NCBI GenBank assembly: GCA_031278975.1
Contig: JAITJL010000024.1
Span: 1 to 32,051 of the forward strand
DNA from: Puniceicoccales bacterium
GTDB taxonomy: Bacteria; Verrucomicrobiota; Verrucomicrobiia; Opitutales; UBA9783
Length of the DNA stretch: 32,051 nt
Direction of reading: 5' to 3'
Part shown: piece after piece, positions 1 to 6,568 of the stretch
Layout: every line of letters begins with the position of its first letter
Numbering within the stretch: the first letter of the stretch is position 1
Translations under genes and position numbers: made by a program
The notes under the pieces: model-generated
Databases searched by the model: none
The model's input: the letters and a program-made list of their open reading frames with translations, nothing else
What the model was told of the DNA's origin: nothing

Positions 1-109
1 CCAAGACCCAAGACCCAAGACCCAAGACCCAAGACCCAAGACCCAAGACCCAAGACCCAAGACCCAAGACCCAAGACCCAAGACCCAAGACCCAAGACCC
101 AAGACCCAA
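1..109. repeat. Tandem 7-bp array (CCAAGAC)n, cut by the window edge
   Basis: The window opens inside an uninterrupted array of the heptamer CCAAGAC, about 15.5 identical copies, ending in a CCAAA variant near position 110. There are no spacers, so it is not a CRISPR array. The unit length is not a multiple of three, so the array cannot keep one reading frame with a constant peptide. It lies directly upstream of a second, degenerate repeat and the pseudopilin-like gene. Its true length is unknown because it starts at base 1. Confidence 0.95.
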
Positions 110-114
110 AGCGT

Positions 115-160
115 CTAAGCGCTTAGTTGCCGGTGGCGTTCCGGAGCTAGATAACTCCGG
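115..160. other. Palindrome and short hairpin between the two repeat arrays
   Basis: CTAAGCGCTTAG at 115-126 is a perfect 12-bp palindrome. CCGGAG at 141-146 and CTCCGG at 155-160 form a 6-bp stem with an 8-nt loop. No T-tract follows, so an intrinsic terminator is not well supported. The palindrome could be an operator or a boundary of the heptamer array. The structure is visible; the function is unknown. Confidence 0.4.
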
Positions 161-175
161 TCAAGGGTTATGTCT

Positions 176-405
176 AAGATTGGAGCAAAGCGGGGACCTG
201 AGATCAGGTCGAGGATTGGACCCGAGCCGAGAATTGGAATCCAATCAAAGATTTGGACTTATCCCGGATCTGAAGCCAGCTCAACGGTTGGAATCCGGCC
301 AAGAATTGTATCGGAGATTTGGGCAAACCCAGGACCTAAAGCCCAGTCAAAGGTTAGGATCTGATCGAAGATCGGAACCCATCCAGGGACCAAAGTATCC
401 ATCCG
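176..405 (+). repeat. Degenerate 18-bp tandem repeat feeding into the pseudopilin-like ORF
   Basis: About a dozen diverged units can be aligned, most exactly 18 bp long (units start at 176, 194, 212, 230, 248, 266 and 284, then irregular stretches of 29 and 19 bp, then 350, 368 and 386). The consensus is close to AAGATTGGAACCCAGCCA. In the frame of the downstream gene each unit gives a hexapeptide such as DLKPAQ, RLESGQ or DLKPSQ. The irregular units shift the frame, so two frames stay open across most of the array. Confidence 0.7.
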
Positions 406-965
406 TAAATCGGAACGGCTTTACGCTCATCGAAATCATCGTTGCACTGTGCATTGTGGCCATCCTGGCCGCTATTGCCATTCCGGGTTTTAAGAAAGCC
501 ACGGAAGATTTTCGCCTCAACGCAACGCTGGAAGATACGGTGGATATTCTCAAGGCTTGCCGCGCTTATTACCTCATCTTTAATGAGTTCCCTTTGGATT
601 GGAGCGCTGGTATCCCAGACAACCTGTGTCCGTTTGTTCCCAGTCATCTCATTGACCCTCGCCCAAGTTACGGGAGTTTGCATCAATGGGTTCGCAAGCC
701 ATTAGGTAAAACGGCGTATCGTTACGATTTGGATAATTTTATGAATACCGGGGATAAACCTCACACTGTAGGTTTGGCATTGCATGATATCAGACCAGGT
801 ACTGCCGATTGGGATAAGTGTTATAATAAATTCAAATCGATTCTTGGAGAAAGGTATATAACTGATTTTTCCTGGTGTGTGCGCATGTGTTGTCTCTTAC
901 CCGAATGCCCGGGTTCGAATATCGACCTTAATAGTAACACAACATGGGAAAATCGATATTATTAA
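180..965 (+). CDS. Pseudopilin-like protein (type IV pilin/type II secretion N-methylation motif) with repeat-derived N-terminal extension
   Basis: The core starts with a prepilin peptidase motif, NGFTLIE, followed by a long hydrophobic helix (roughly residues 80-105) and a small C-terminal domain with several Cys. This is the layout of type IV pilins and type II secretion pseudopilins, which assemble in the inner membrane after cleavage between Gly and Phe. The start is doubtful. The first start in this frame is TTG at 180, giving about 80 residues before the cleavage motif, whereas prepilin leaders are usually short. All upstream coding sequence is the 18-bp repeat. AAGGG at 163-167 is a weak ribosome-binding site, and an ATG at 170 lies in another frame. 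No pilus or secretion genes are nearby. It may be a gene whose true 5' end was replaced by repeats, or a decaying gene. The family call is firm; the start and functionality are not. Confidence 0.6.
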   Translation: MEQSGDLRSGRGLDPSRELESNQRFGLIPDLKPAQRLESGQELYRRFGQTQDLKPSQRLGSDRRSEPIQGPKYPSVNRNGFTLIEIIVALCIVAILAAIAIPGFKKATEDFRLNATLEDTVDILKACRAYYLIFNEFPLDWSAGIPDNLCPFVPSHLIDPRPSYGSLHQWVRKPLGKTAYRYDLDNFMNTGDKPHTVGLALHDIRPGTADWDKCYNKFKSILGERYITDFSWCVRMCCLLPECPGSNIDLNSNTTWENRYY

Positions 966-1147
966 TTACTAGAAGTATTGTTGATTGACTCAGGGTCTTT
1001 CTTATAACTTGTATATTCTTAACTCAAGCTGAGGGAAGTGTATTACGGGCAACACGAACGGCGGAGGGAGATATTCCTCAATAACCTGGCTCATTAATAG
1101 CAGTTTTCGTATTATATCTTTTACGATCGATCTTAGGGGAGCATAAA

Positions 1148-1234
1148 ATGTTAAAATGTGTACTGCGACTTATCTTTTATTTGCTTCAATTTACTCATTC
1201 CCAGAACACTTCACTGCCCCTTATGGCGTTATAG
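1148..1234 (+). CDS. Possible 28-residue ORF in the gap 966-1294
   Basis: The 329-bp gap after the pseudopilin-like gene holds one candidate: ATG at 1148 preceded by AGGGGAG at 1135-1141 with 6-nt spacing, one of the better Shine-Dalgarno matches in the window. The product begins MLKCVLRLIFYLLQF, hydrophobic like a signal or membrane segment, and then stops. It could be a small membrane peptide or the surviving 5' end of a broken exported-protein gene. Nothing else was seen in the gap. Confidence 0.2.
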   Translation: MLKCVLRLIFYLLQFTHSQNTSLPLMAL

Positions 1235-1294
1235 TAATATATACTCGTATCTCGTCATTACAAGCATAAAACGAAACAATCATGCTATCCAAAC

Positions 1295-3727
1295 TCACAA
1301 CTTCCAAATGTCTTGCACGTAATCACAAATGGTGCGATCGCTGGAAAAATATCCCAGACGAGCTGTATTCAATAAAGCCATTTTAAACCATTGGGCAGGA
1401 TTACGGTACGTCTTTTCGACTTTCTTTTGCGCAGTACAATATTTTTCAAAGTCAGCCAAAACAAAAAATGGATCTCCGCCTTCCAACAAGCTCCTCCGAA
1501 TCACCTGCATGGGGTTATGTCCCTTTTGGGCAAAAAAGTCCGAATCCATCCAATCGAGCAGCGTTTTTAAGGTTTCATTTGCCTGATACCATTCAAATGG
1601 GCGGTAGCCATTTTGACTCAACTGCTCCAATTCTTCCACCGTGTGACCAAAAATAAATATATTGTCGGCTCCAACCTGATCCAGCATTTCAACGTTTGCA
1701 CCGTCCAGCGTACCAATGGTACAGGCTCCATTGAGACCTAATTTCATATTACCGGTTCCCGAAGCTTCTTTCCCAGCCGTCGAAATTTGTTCCGAAAGGT
1801 CGGCAGCGGGAATAATTTTCCCCGCCAAAGTAATGTTGTAGTTGGGTAAAAAAACAACCTTTAACGTATCCTTAACCCTTTTATCGGCATTAATATGCTG
1901 AGCTAACAAATTAATACCGTGAATAATTTCTTTTGCCAAATAATATTCCGGAGCCGCTTTTGCGCCAAAAATGATAACGCGTTGAAAATTTGTCGAGACT
2001 TTCCCGTGCAACAATTCCCGATAAAGTTTTAAAACATGAAGTAAATTTAAATGCTGACGTTTGTATTCGTGCAAACGTTTAACTTGCACATCAAATAAAG
2101 CATCCGGAGAAACTTTTACGTGACACGTATTCCAAATATGTTGAGCCAAATTTTGTTTGTTTGCTTTTTTAATCAGCGCATACGCTTCAATTGCAGCGGT
2201 GTCATCCGCATATTTTTCCAACTCCTTCAGCTGCTCTAGGTCTGTTACCCAACGTTCATCTCCAATGCATTCCGTAATCCATTGACTTAAACGCGGATTA
2301 ATCGATTTCACCCAACGTCTGGGTGTAACTCCGTTCGTTTTATTATTAAATTTTGTTGGATACAATGCATGAAAGCCTGCAAACAAACGTGTTTTTAACA
2401 ACTCCGTATGCAACTTTGCAACCCCATTGACCGAAAAACTGGCAATGACTGACAAATACGACATGCGTACGTATTGCGGATTGCCCTCTTCAATAATGGA
2501 CAAACATCGCTGCATGTCCATATTACCGGGCCATTTTTTTTCAACTTCATTTTTTAAAAACCAAAGATTGATTTCGTAAATAATTTGTAAATGGCGTGGA
2601 AGTACCTTAGCCATCAACGGAACACTCCACTTTTCCAAAGCCTCAGGCAACAGCGTATGATTTGTATAGGCAAAAGTTTTTCGACAAATTTTCCAAGCAC
2701 ACGTCCAATCCAATCCTTCCTGATCTATTAGAATGCGCATCAATTCTGGTACGGCAATGGCCGGGTGCGTGTCATTCAATTGAATTACCACTTTTTCCGG
2801 AAATGCATTCCAATGATCCCCATTCAAAGCCTTAAAACGGCGCAAGATATCTTGCAAAGAACAGGCAACAAAAAAATACTGCTGCACCAACCGTAGTTCT
2901 TTGCCATTTTCCGTCTTATCGTTGGGGTACAAAACTCTTGAAATGGTTTCCCCAACCGTTTTTTCTTGAACGGCCGCCACATAGCCACCTTCATTAAAAG
3001 TTTTCAAATCGAAATCTTCAGAACCTTTCGATTCCCATAGGCGTAAGAAATTAATCGTATTTCCCCCATATCCTACAATAGGAATGTCCCAAGGAACTCC
3101 CAAAACAGTTTTTGTATTTGCCCACTTGGGATGCGCATCCCCTTTGTCATTGTAACATTGCTCAACGTGTCCGTACAAATGAACGGGTTGCATGTATTCG
3201 GCACGTAAAATGCGCCAAGGATTACCAAAACGTAACCAATCATCCGGTAATTCTTCCTGACGGTTATCAACGAATGCTTGACGAAATAAACCAAATTCGT
3301 ATTGAATGCCGTAACCAATTGCCGGATAATTCAAGGTTGCCAACGAATCCAAAAAACAAGCTGCCAAACGCCCCAAGCCGCCGTTACCGAGCCCCATATC
3401 AACTTCTTCTTGGCGTATTTGTTCGTAATCCAATCCGTAGTCTTCCAAAGCCGCTTTAAGTACCTCTTTAAGACCCAAATTATCCGCATTGGTATTGAGT
3501 AGTCGCCCCATCAAATATTCTAAGGATAAATAATAAACACGCCTTACATTTTGTAGGTGTTGACGTTCCTGCGTATCAATAAACCGCTGCAAAATTTGAT
3601 CGCGTACGACGTGACAACTCGCCAACCACCAGTCGCGGCAAGTCGCAGTCTGCTTATCTCGGGCTAGCGTTTGAATTAAATGTCGTTCAAGGGCGAGCTT
3701 AACTTCTTCTTTTGTCATACAAACCAT
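1295..3727 (-). CDS. glgP: Glycogen/alpha-glucan phosphorylase
   Basis: This enzyme releases glucose-1-phosphate from the non-reducing ends of glycogen using phosphate and a pyridoxal-phosphate cofactor, in the cytosol. The 810-residue length matches the GT35 family. The signature EASGTGNMK followed by LNGACTIGTLDGANVE carries the cofactor lysine at about residue 662. Other conserved blocks are GNGGLGRLAACFLDSLA in the N-terminal half, QLNDTHPAIAVPELMR and FNNKTNGVTPRRW. Two close ATGs are possible: 3727 (MVC-M) and 3718 (MTKEEV). Neither has a clear ribosome-binding site, and a promoter-like sequence ends 11 bases before the first. No glycogen synthase, branching or debranching gene is in the window, so the gene appears to stand alone here. 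It implies that the cell uses stored or host-derived glucan. Confidence 0.95.
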   Translation of the reverse strand: MVCMTKEEVKLALERHLIQTLARDKQTATCRDWWLASCHVVRDQILQRFIDTQERQHLQNVRRVYYLSLEYLMGRLLNTNADNLGLKEVLKAALEDYGLDYEQIRQEEVDMGLGNGGLGRLAACFLDSLATLNYPAIGYGIQYEFGLFRQAFVDNRQEELPDDWLRFGNPWRILRAEYMQPVHLYGHVEQCYNDKGDAHPKWANTKTVLGVPWDIPIVGYGGNTINFLRLWESKGSEDFDLKTFNEGGYVAAVQEKTVGETISRVLYPNDKTENGKELRLVQQYFFVACSLQDILRRFKALNGDHWNAFPEKVVIQLNDTHPAIAVPELMRILIDQEGLDWTCAWKICRKTFAYTNHTLLPEALEKWSVPLMAKVLPRHLQIIYEINLWFLKNEVEKKWPGNMDMQRCLSIIEEGNPQYVRMSYLSVIASFSVNGVAKLHTELLKTRLFAGFHALYPTKFNNKTNGVTPRRWVKSINPRLSQWITECIGDERWVTDLEQLKELEKYADDTAAIEAYALIKKANKQNLAQHIWNTCHVKVSPDALFDVQVKRLHEYKRQHLNLLHVLKLYRELLHGKVSTNFQRVIIFGAKAAPEYYLAKEIIHGINLLAQHINADKRVKDTLKVVFLPNYNITLAGKIIPAADLSEQISTAGKEASGTGNMKLGLNGACTIGTLDGANVEMLDQVGADNIFIFGHTVEELEQLSQNGYRPFEWYQANETLKTLLDWMDSDFFAQKGHNPMQVIRRSLLEGGDPFFVLADFEKYCTAQKKVEKTYRNPAQWFKMALLNTARLGYFSSDRTICDYVQDIWKL

Positions 3728-3738
3728 TTCTTAAGGAC

Positions 3739-3767
3739 ATTTTATCGTCTAACATGCTTTGGATCAA
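3739..3767 (-). promoter_or_regulatory. Putative glgP promoter
   Basis: On the minus strand, TTGATC (3767-3762) and TAAAAT (3744-3739) are separated by 17 bp. The -10 box ends 11 bases before the ATG at 3727, which predicts a leader of only a few bases. The hexamers match the sigma-70 consensus reasonably; activity is inferred. Confidence 0.4.
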
Positions 3768-3911
3768 CAAAAAATTTTTACTTTAGCAGTGAATCACTAA
3801 AAAATTTAAGCCCTACGTCTTGCCTTACAAATTCTTAATTTGCTTACTGATAATTACGATCAAAGGTCCAGTCATCACAAACAACCGCATAGGCACGCAC
3901 GTGGAGCTTAT

Positions 3912-5021
3912 TTAGGCGGTTACATTAAATTTAAATAAAGCGATGTCGCCTTCCTTAAAAAGATAATCTTTTCCTTCCAAGCGCACTTTACCTTCTTTCC
4001 TTGCCCCAACATATCCTCCCAATTTTACAAAATCATCGTAGGCAGTAATTTCGGCTTTAATGAAGCCTTTTTGAAAATCGGTATGGATGATGCCCGCGCA
4101 TTCGGGAGCCGTCATGCCAAGCAAAAAGGTCCAAGCATGAACTTCTTGTACCCCAGCAGTAAAGTAGGAAGCCAAGCCTAAAAGCCGATAAGCCTTACGA
4201 ATGAGCGTCGAAACACCGCTGTCTTCTAAATTGAGCGCCAACAAAAACTCTTTGGATTCTTGGGGAGATAATTCGGAAAGTTCCGACTCAAGTTTTGCCG
4301 ATAATGCGCAATAATCGCTCTTTGAATTTTGAGTCAAGTAGTGCTGCACTTCGAAAACGTAACGATTTTTTTCCAGACATCGCAAGTCATCCTCGGAAAC
4401 GTTGCAGACGTAGAGTGTAGGTTTACAGGTGAGCAAACAAAATTGTTTTATCTTTTCGGCTTCTTCCGCATCAAGAGCCATGGAATAAGCAGGTTTGCCC
4501 GCATTGAGATGCTGCTGTATTTTGACCAGTAATTGGCAAGTAAATAAAGCTTCTTTGCCAAAAGATTTTGCCTTTTTGGACCAATGTTCGACCTGCTGAT
4601 CTACAGATTGTAAATCGGCCAAAAGTAATTCGGTGTTGACAACTTCGATATCTCGCACAGGATCCACCGTATCCATATTGTGCAAGATATCGGCCTCGTC
4701 AAAACAACGAACTACCTGCACGATGGCGTCAACTTCACGTATGTTCGCTAAAAATTGATTCCCTAGGCCTTCGCCCGTACATGCACCTTTGACAAGACCG
4801 GCAATATCTACAAATTCGATGGCCGCAGGAACAATTTTCTCGGTGTGAACCAGTCTTGCAAGAATTTCAAGACGCTCGTCGGGCACCTCAACAATGCCCA
4901 TATTGGGTTCTATTGTACAAAAAGGATAATTAGCAGCCTCCGCTTTTCTTGTGCGCGTTACCGCATTAAATAGCGTGCTTTTACCCACATTGGGTAACCC
5001 AACAATACCTACCTTTAACAT
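3912..5021 (-). CDS. ychF: Ribosome-associated ATPase YchF/OLA1 (Obg-family)
   Basis: This is a TRAFAC-class P-loop protein that binds ribosomes and hydrolyses ATP in preference to GTP. It has been linked to stress and translation control. The start at 5021 gives 369 residues beginning [16 protein letters not shown], which places the P-loop (GLPNVGKS) at residues 8-15, as in homologues of about 363 residues. A longer reading from 5105 would begin at TTG and add an unrelated stretch, so I reject it. DIAGLVKGA is the G3 region. The usual NKxD is replaced by NVSED, as is typical of YchF and consistent with ATP use. The C-terminal third is the TGS domain. No clear Shine-Dalgarno sequence precedes the start. 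It lies downstream of the DUF488 gene with a loose gap. Confidence 0.95.
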   Translation of the reverse strand: MLKVGIVGLPNVGKSTLFNAVTRTRKAEAANYPFCTIEPNMGIVEVPDERLEILARLVHTEKIVPAAIEFVDIAGLVKGACTGEGLGNQFLANIREVDAIVQVVRCFDEADILHNMDTVDPVRDIEVVNTELLLADLQSVDQQVEHWSKKAKSFGKEALFTCQLLVKIQQHLNAGKPAYSMALDAEEAEKIKQFCLLTCKPTLYVCNVSEDDLRCLEKNRYVFEVQHYLTQNSKSDYCALSAKLESELSELSPQESKEFLLALNLEDSGVSTLIRKAYRLLGLASYFTAGVQEVHAWTFLLGMTAPECAGIIHTDFQKGFIKAEITAYDDFVKLGGYVGARKEGKVRLEGKDYLFKEGDIALFKFNVTA

Positions 5022-5258
5022 AACAACAGACTTTTTTAAAAACTTGAGATAAAAGAAAATTGGATACTTGTGCGATCTTTTTCTGACACTGAAGGTCAAA
5101 ATCAAACTTCTTCACAACGAGACTTATATGAACTACGCTATCATGAAACTTTTCGTAAAAAAATCGTATCTATCGGTAGAAAGTACAATTTTTAAAACAA
5201 TCATGGAGAAAAAAAACAGGAAACAAAATGCGCAGCTAAAATTTTCATAAAATCTTCT

Positions 5259-5366
5259 TTGGTGGCGATACTCACAATAGCTTTTGCCATTTGTTCATGC
5301 GATTTTTTCTCTATAAAGTCAACGATAGCTGGTTATTCTCGACTGTATATTCAGGTACTGAAATAG
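5259..5366 (+). CDS. Very short lipoprotein-like ORF (doubtful)
   Basis: A TTG at 5259 (or GTG at 5262) opens a 35-codon frame reading VAILTIAFAICSC near its start, which resembles a lipoprotein signal peptide with the acceptor Cys in ICSC. The frame ends at TAG 5364-5366 and overlaps the 3' end of the opposite-strand DUF488 gene by 56 bp. The mature part would be under 20 residues, so it is either a remnant of a lipoprotein gene or chance. The rest of the gap 5022-5310 shows nothing convincing. Confidence 0.15.
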   Translation: MVAILTIAFAICSCDFFSIKSTIAGYSRLYIQVLK

Positions 5367-5718
5367 AATTCCCAATTTCAAGCCACTTAGCGACTACTCT
5401 GCGATGACATACTTCGCCTGGTTTTTCGTAACACAAAAGCGTGAAGTGTTGTTTATTGCTTTTATTTAGCATTTCGATCAGCTCTTTATAAATTTTGATC
5501 GGAGACAGTTTGCTCAAAATTTCACGTTGATATTTTTTCATGGCTTCTTCAATAGGAATTGCTCCAGATTTTGCTTCTCTCAGCAGCTGTTCTGTTGGAT
5601 TTAAAAATGGAAAACATGCGTCAACTTTTGCCCACTGCGGCGTAAATAAAGCAACGCTGATTTTGAGCATATTCTCGGGCAATTTTGGAACAAATGAAAA
5701 ATAAGAAGTATAGATCAC
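5311..5718 (-). CDS. DUF488-family protein
   Basis: This 135-residue protein starts at a GTG (5718) with sequence MIYTSYFSFVPKLP and carries the motif LLCYEKPGEVCHRRVVAKWL near the C-terminus. This Cys/His pattern (CYEKP...CHR) is typical of DUF488 proteins, small soluble proteins of unknown biochemical function found in many bacteria and sometimes in phages. Length and layout look complete. It has no Shine-Dalgarno match. Its upstream side is a long gap with transposase debris, so it may have arrived by transfer, but nothing in the gene proves that. Family assignment is by motif only. Confidence 0.7.
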   Translation of the reverse strand: MIYTSYFSFVPKLPENMLKISVALFTPQWAKVDACFPFLNPTEQLLREAKSGAIPIEEAMKKYQREILSKLSPIKIYKELIEMLNKSNKQHFTLLCYEKPGEVCHRRVVAKWLEIGNSISVPEYTVENNQLSLTL

Positions 5719-6057
5719 ACTTACACAATCCAGGCAGGAAGCACGTTAAAATTTTCCTTCATTTCAAAAACGCAATTTCGCTTACTCTAACAACCTCGAT
5801 TACTCCTTTCTTTACATTGTTCATAAAACTATACATTTTCTAGTTCAGTACGATAAGCTTGTCAACTTAACAAGCGCAGATATCCAAAGTCGACTCATGA
5901 TTTTTTTAGAAGCATTATTGAAATTTCAGAAACAATACTGTGAAAATATGCAGGATCACTTCCTAGAAGCACACAATGCGTACCGTAACAATAGCATTAT
6001 TGTTTACCTGTAAGCGTGTTGTAAGACTACTCAAAAGTTCATCTCTTTACCGATAAT
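5719..6057. other. Gap without a convincing gene
   Basis: This AT-rich stretch has only short frames. The longest tidy one is a plus-strand 38-codon frame near 5897-6013 (MIFLEALLKFQKQY...), with no ribosome-binding site and no recognisable family. No tRNA, terminator or ordered repeat was seen. Together with the transposase remnant next door it looks like decaying sequence. Confidence 0.5.
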
Positions 6058-6287
6058 TCAGCATAAAAATATACAACAGACTTCGATTAAATTTTCCTCA
6101 TCTATTCTGGGGTTAGAAAACGCTCGATTGTTTTTTTATCGCTTTTTGTTAGAGGATTCTTCTCGCTCTTTTTCTTTGGGTATTCAGAGTTTACATGTAT
6201 TTTTTTGATTCCTTGATACCCTGAATTTTTCTTGCGAAGATATATTTCGGCGTGCATTATCTTGCACCATTGATTTTGGACGTGCAT
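6058..6287 (-). pseudogene. Remnant of an IS5-type DDE transposase
   Basis: The minus strand encodes SGYQGIKKIHVNSEYPKKK followed by SEKNPLTKSDKK. I recognise this as the C-terminal region of IS5-family transposases (DDE_Tnp_4), in which GYQGIxKIH...PKKxSKKxPLTKxDKxxNRxL...ERIxxENVI is typical. The frame then diverges and stops at 6102. A neighbouring frame continues with RIDEENLIE (about 6108-6082), resembling the next conserved block, so a frameshift is likely. The N-terminal two-thirds of the transposase and both terminal inverted repeats are missing. It is a dead fragment and cannot transpose. Confidence rests on motif recall, not a search. Confidence 0.55.
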
Positions 6288-6328
6288 TTACTCCAACACA
6301 ACTCTGTAAACCTATTTGATTTCAACGT

Positions 6329-6568
6329 TTACGGCGAAAACGGTTGCGTAACTTCTATACGTTTATGCTGACTATGTTCGCCCAAGGTAATGCGAACGTA
6401 TTTTTTAGGGACTCCAAAATATTTGGATAAAATTTCGCACAATTGCCTATTGGCACGTCTCTCCAATGCGGGACACGTTAATTTAACTCGCAATGACGTT
6501 CTCTCTTCATTCAAAGGAAAAACTTCACACCTCGATGCACCGGCAATGACTCTAACTTCTATCTGCAT
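6329..6568 (-). CDS. DUF167/YggU-family small protein
   Basis: With the start at ATG 6568 the product is 79 residues beginning MQIEVRVIAGASRCEV. It matches the small alpha/beta YggU/DUF167 fold: an N-terminal strand with the xVxPxAxxxxV-like block (here VIAGASRCEV), a central LRVKLTCPALERRANRQL helix region and a C-terminal GEHSQHKRIEV block (family GxxSRxKxxxI). The molecular function of the family is unknown. A longer reading from 6604 adds 12 residues not expected for the family. The start lies inside the end of ligA (17-bp overlap), so translation is probably coupled and the gene is the last in the kinase-ligA unit. Confidence 0.8.
   Translation of the reverse strand: MQIEVRVIAGASRCEVFPLNEERTSLRVKLTCPALERRANRQLCEILSKYFGVPKKYVRITLGEHSQHKRIEVTQPFSP

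Noticed and set aside
1..109. Possible CRISPR array
   Set aside because: The 7-bp units are directly contiguous with no spacers and no cas gene is present in the window.
170..364. 64-codon ORF starting at ATG 170
   Set aside because: It is the second open frame of the 18-bp repeat and ends inside it. It is unlikely to be a gene of its own, though it matters for the start of the pseudopilin-like frame.
3883..3921. AACCGC...GCGGTT inverted repeat at the ychF stop as a terminator
   Set aside because: The loop is about 27 bases and no T-tract follows in the direction of transcription; too weak to call.
5022..5105. Longer YchF starting at TTG 5105
   Set aside because: The added residues are not family-like, and YchF proteins begin directly with the [14 protein letters not shown] block; ATG 5021 fits.
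5068..5250. 60-codon plus-strand ORF between ychF and the DUF488 gene
   Set aside because: Overlaps the 5' region of ychF, has Lys-rich random composition and no ribosome-binding site or recognisable domain.
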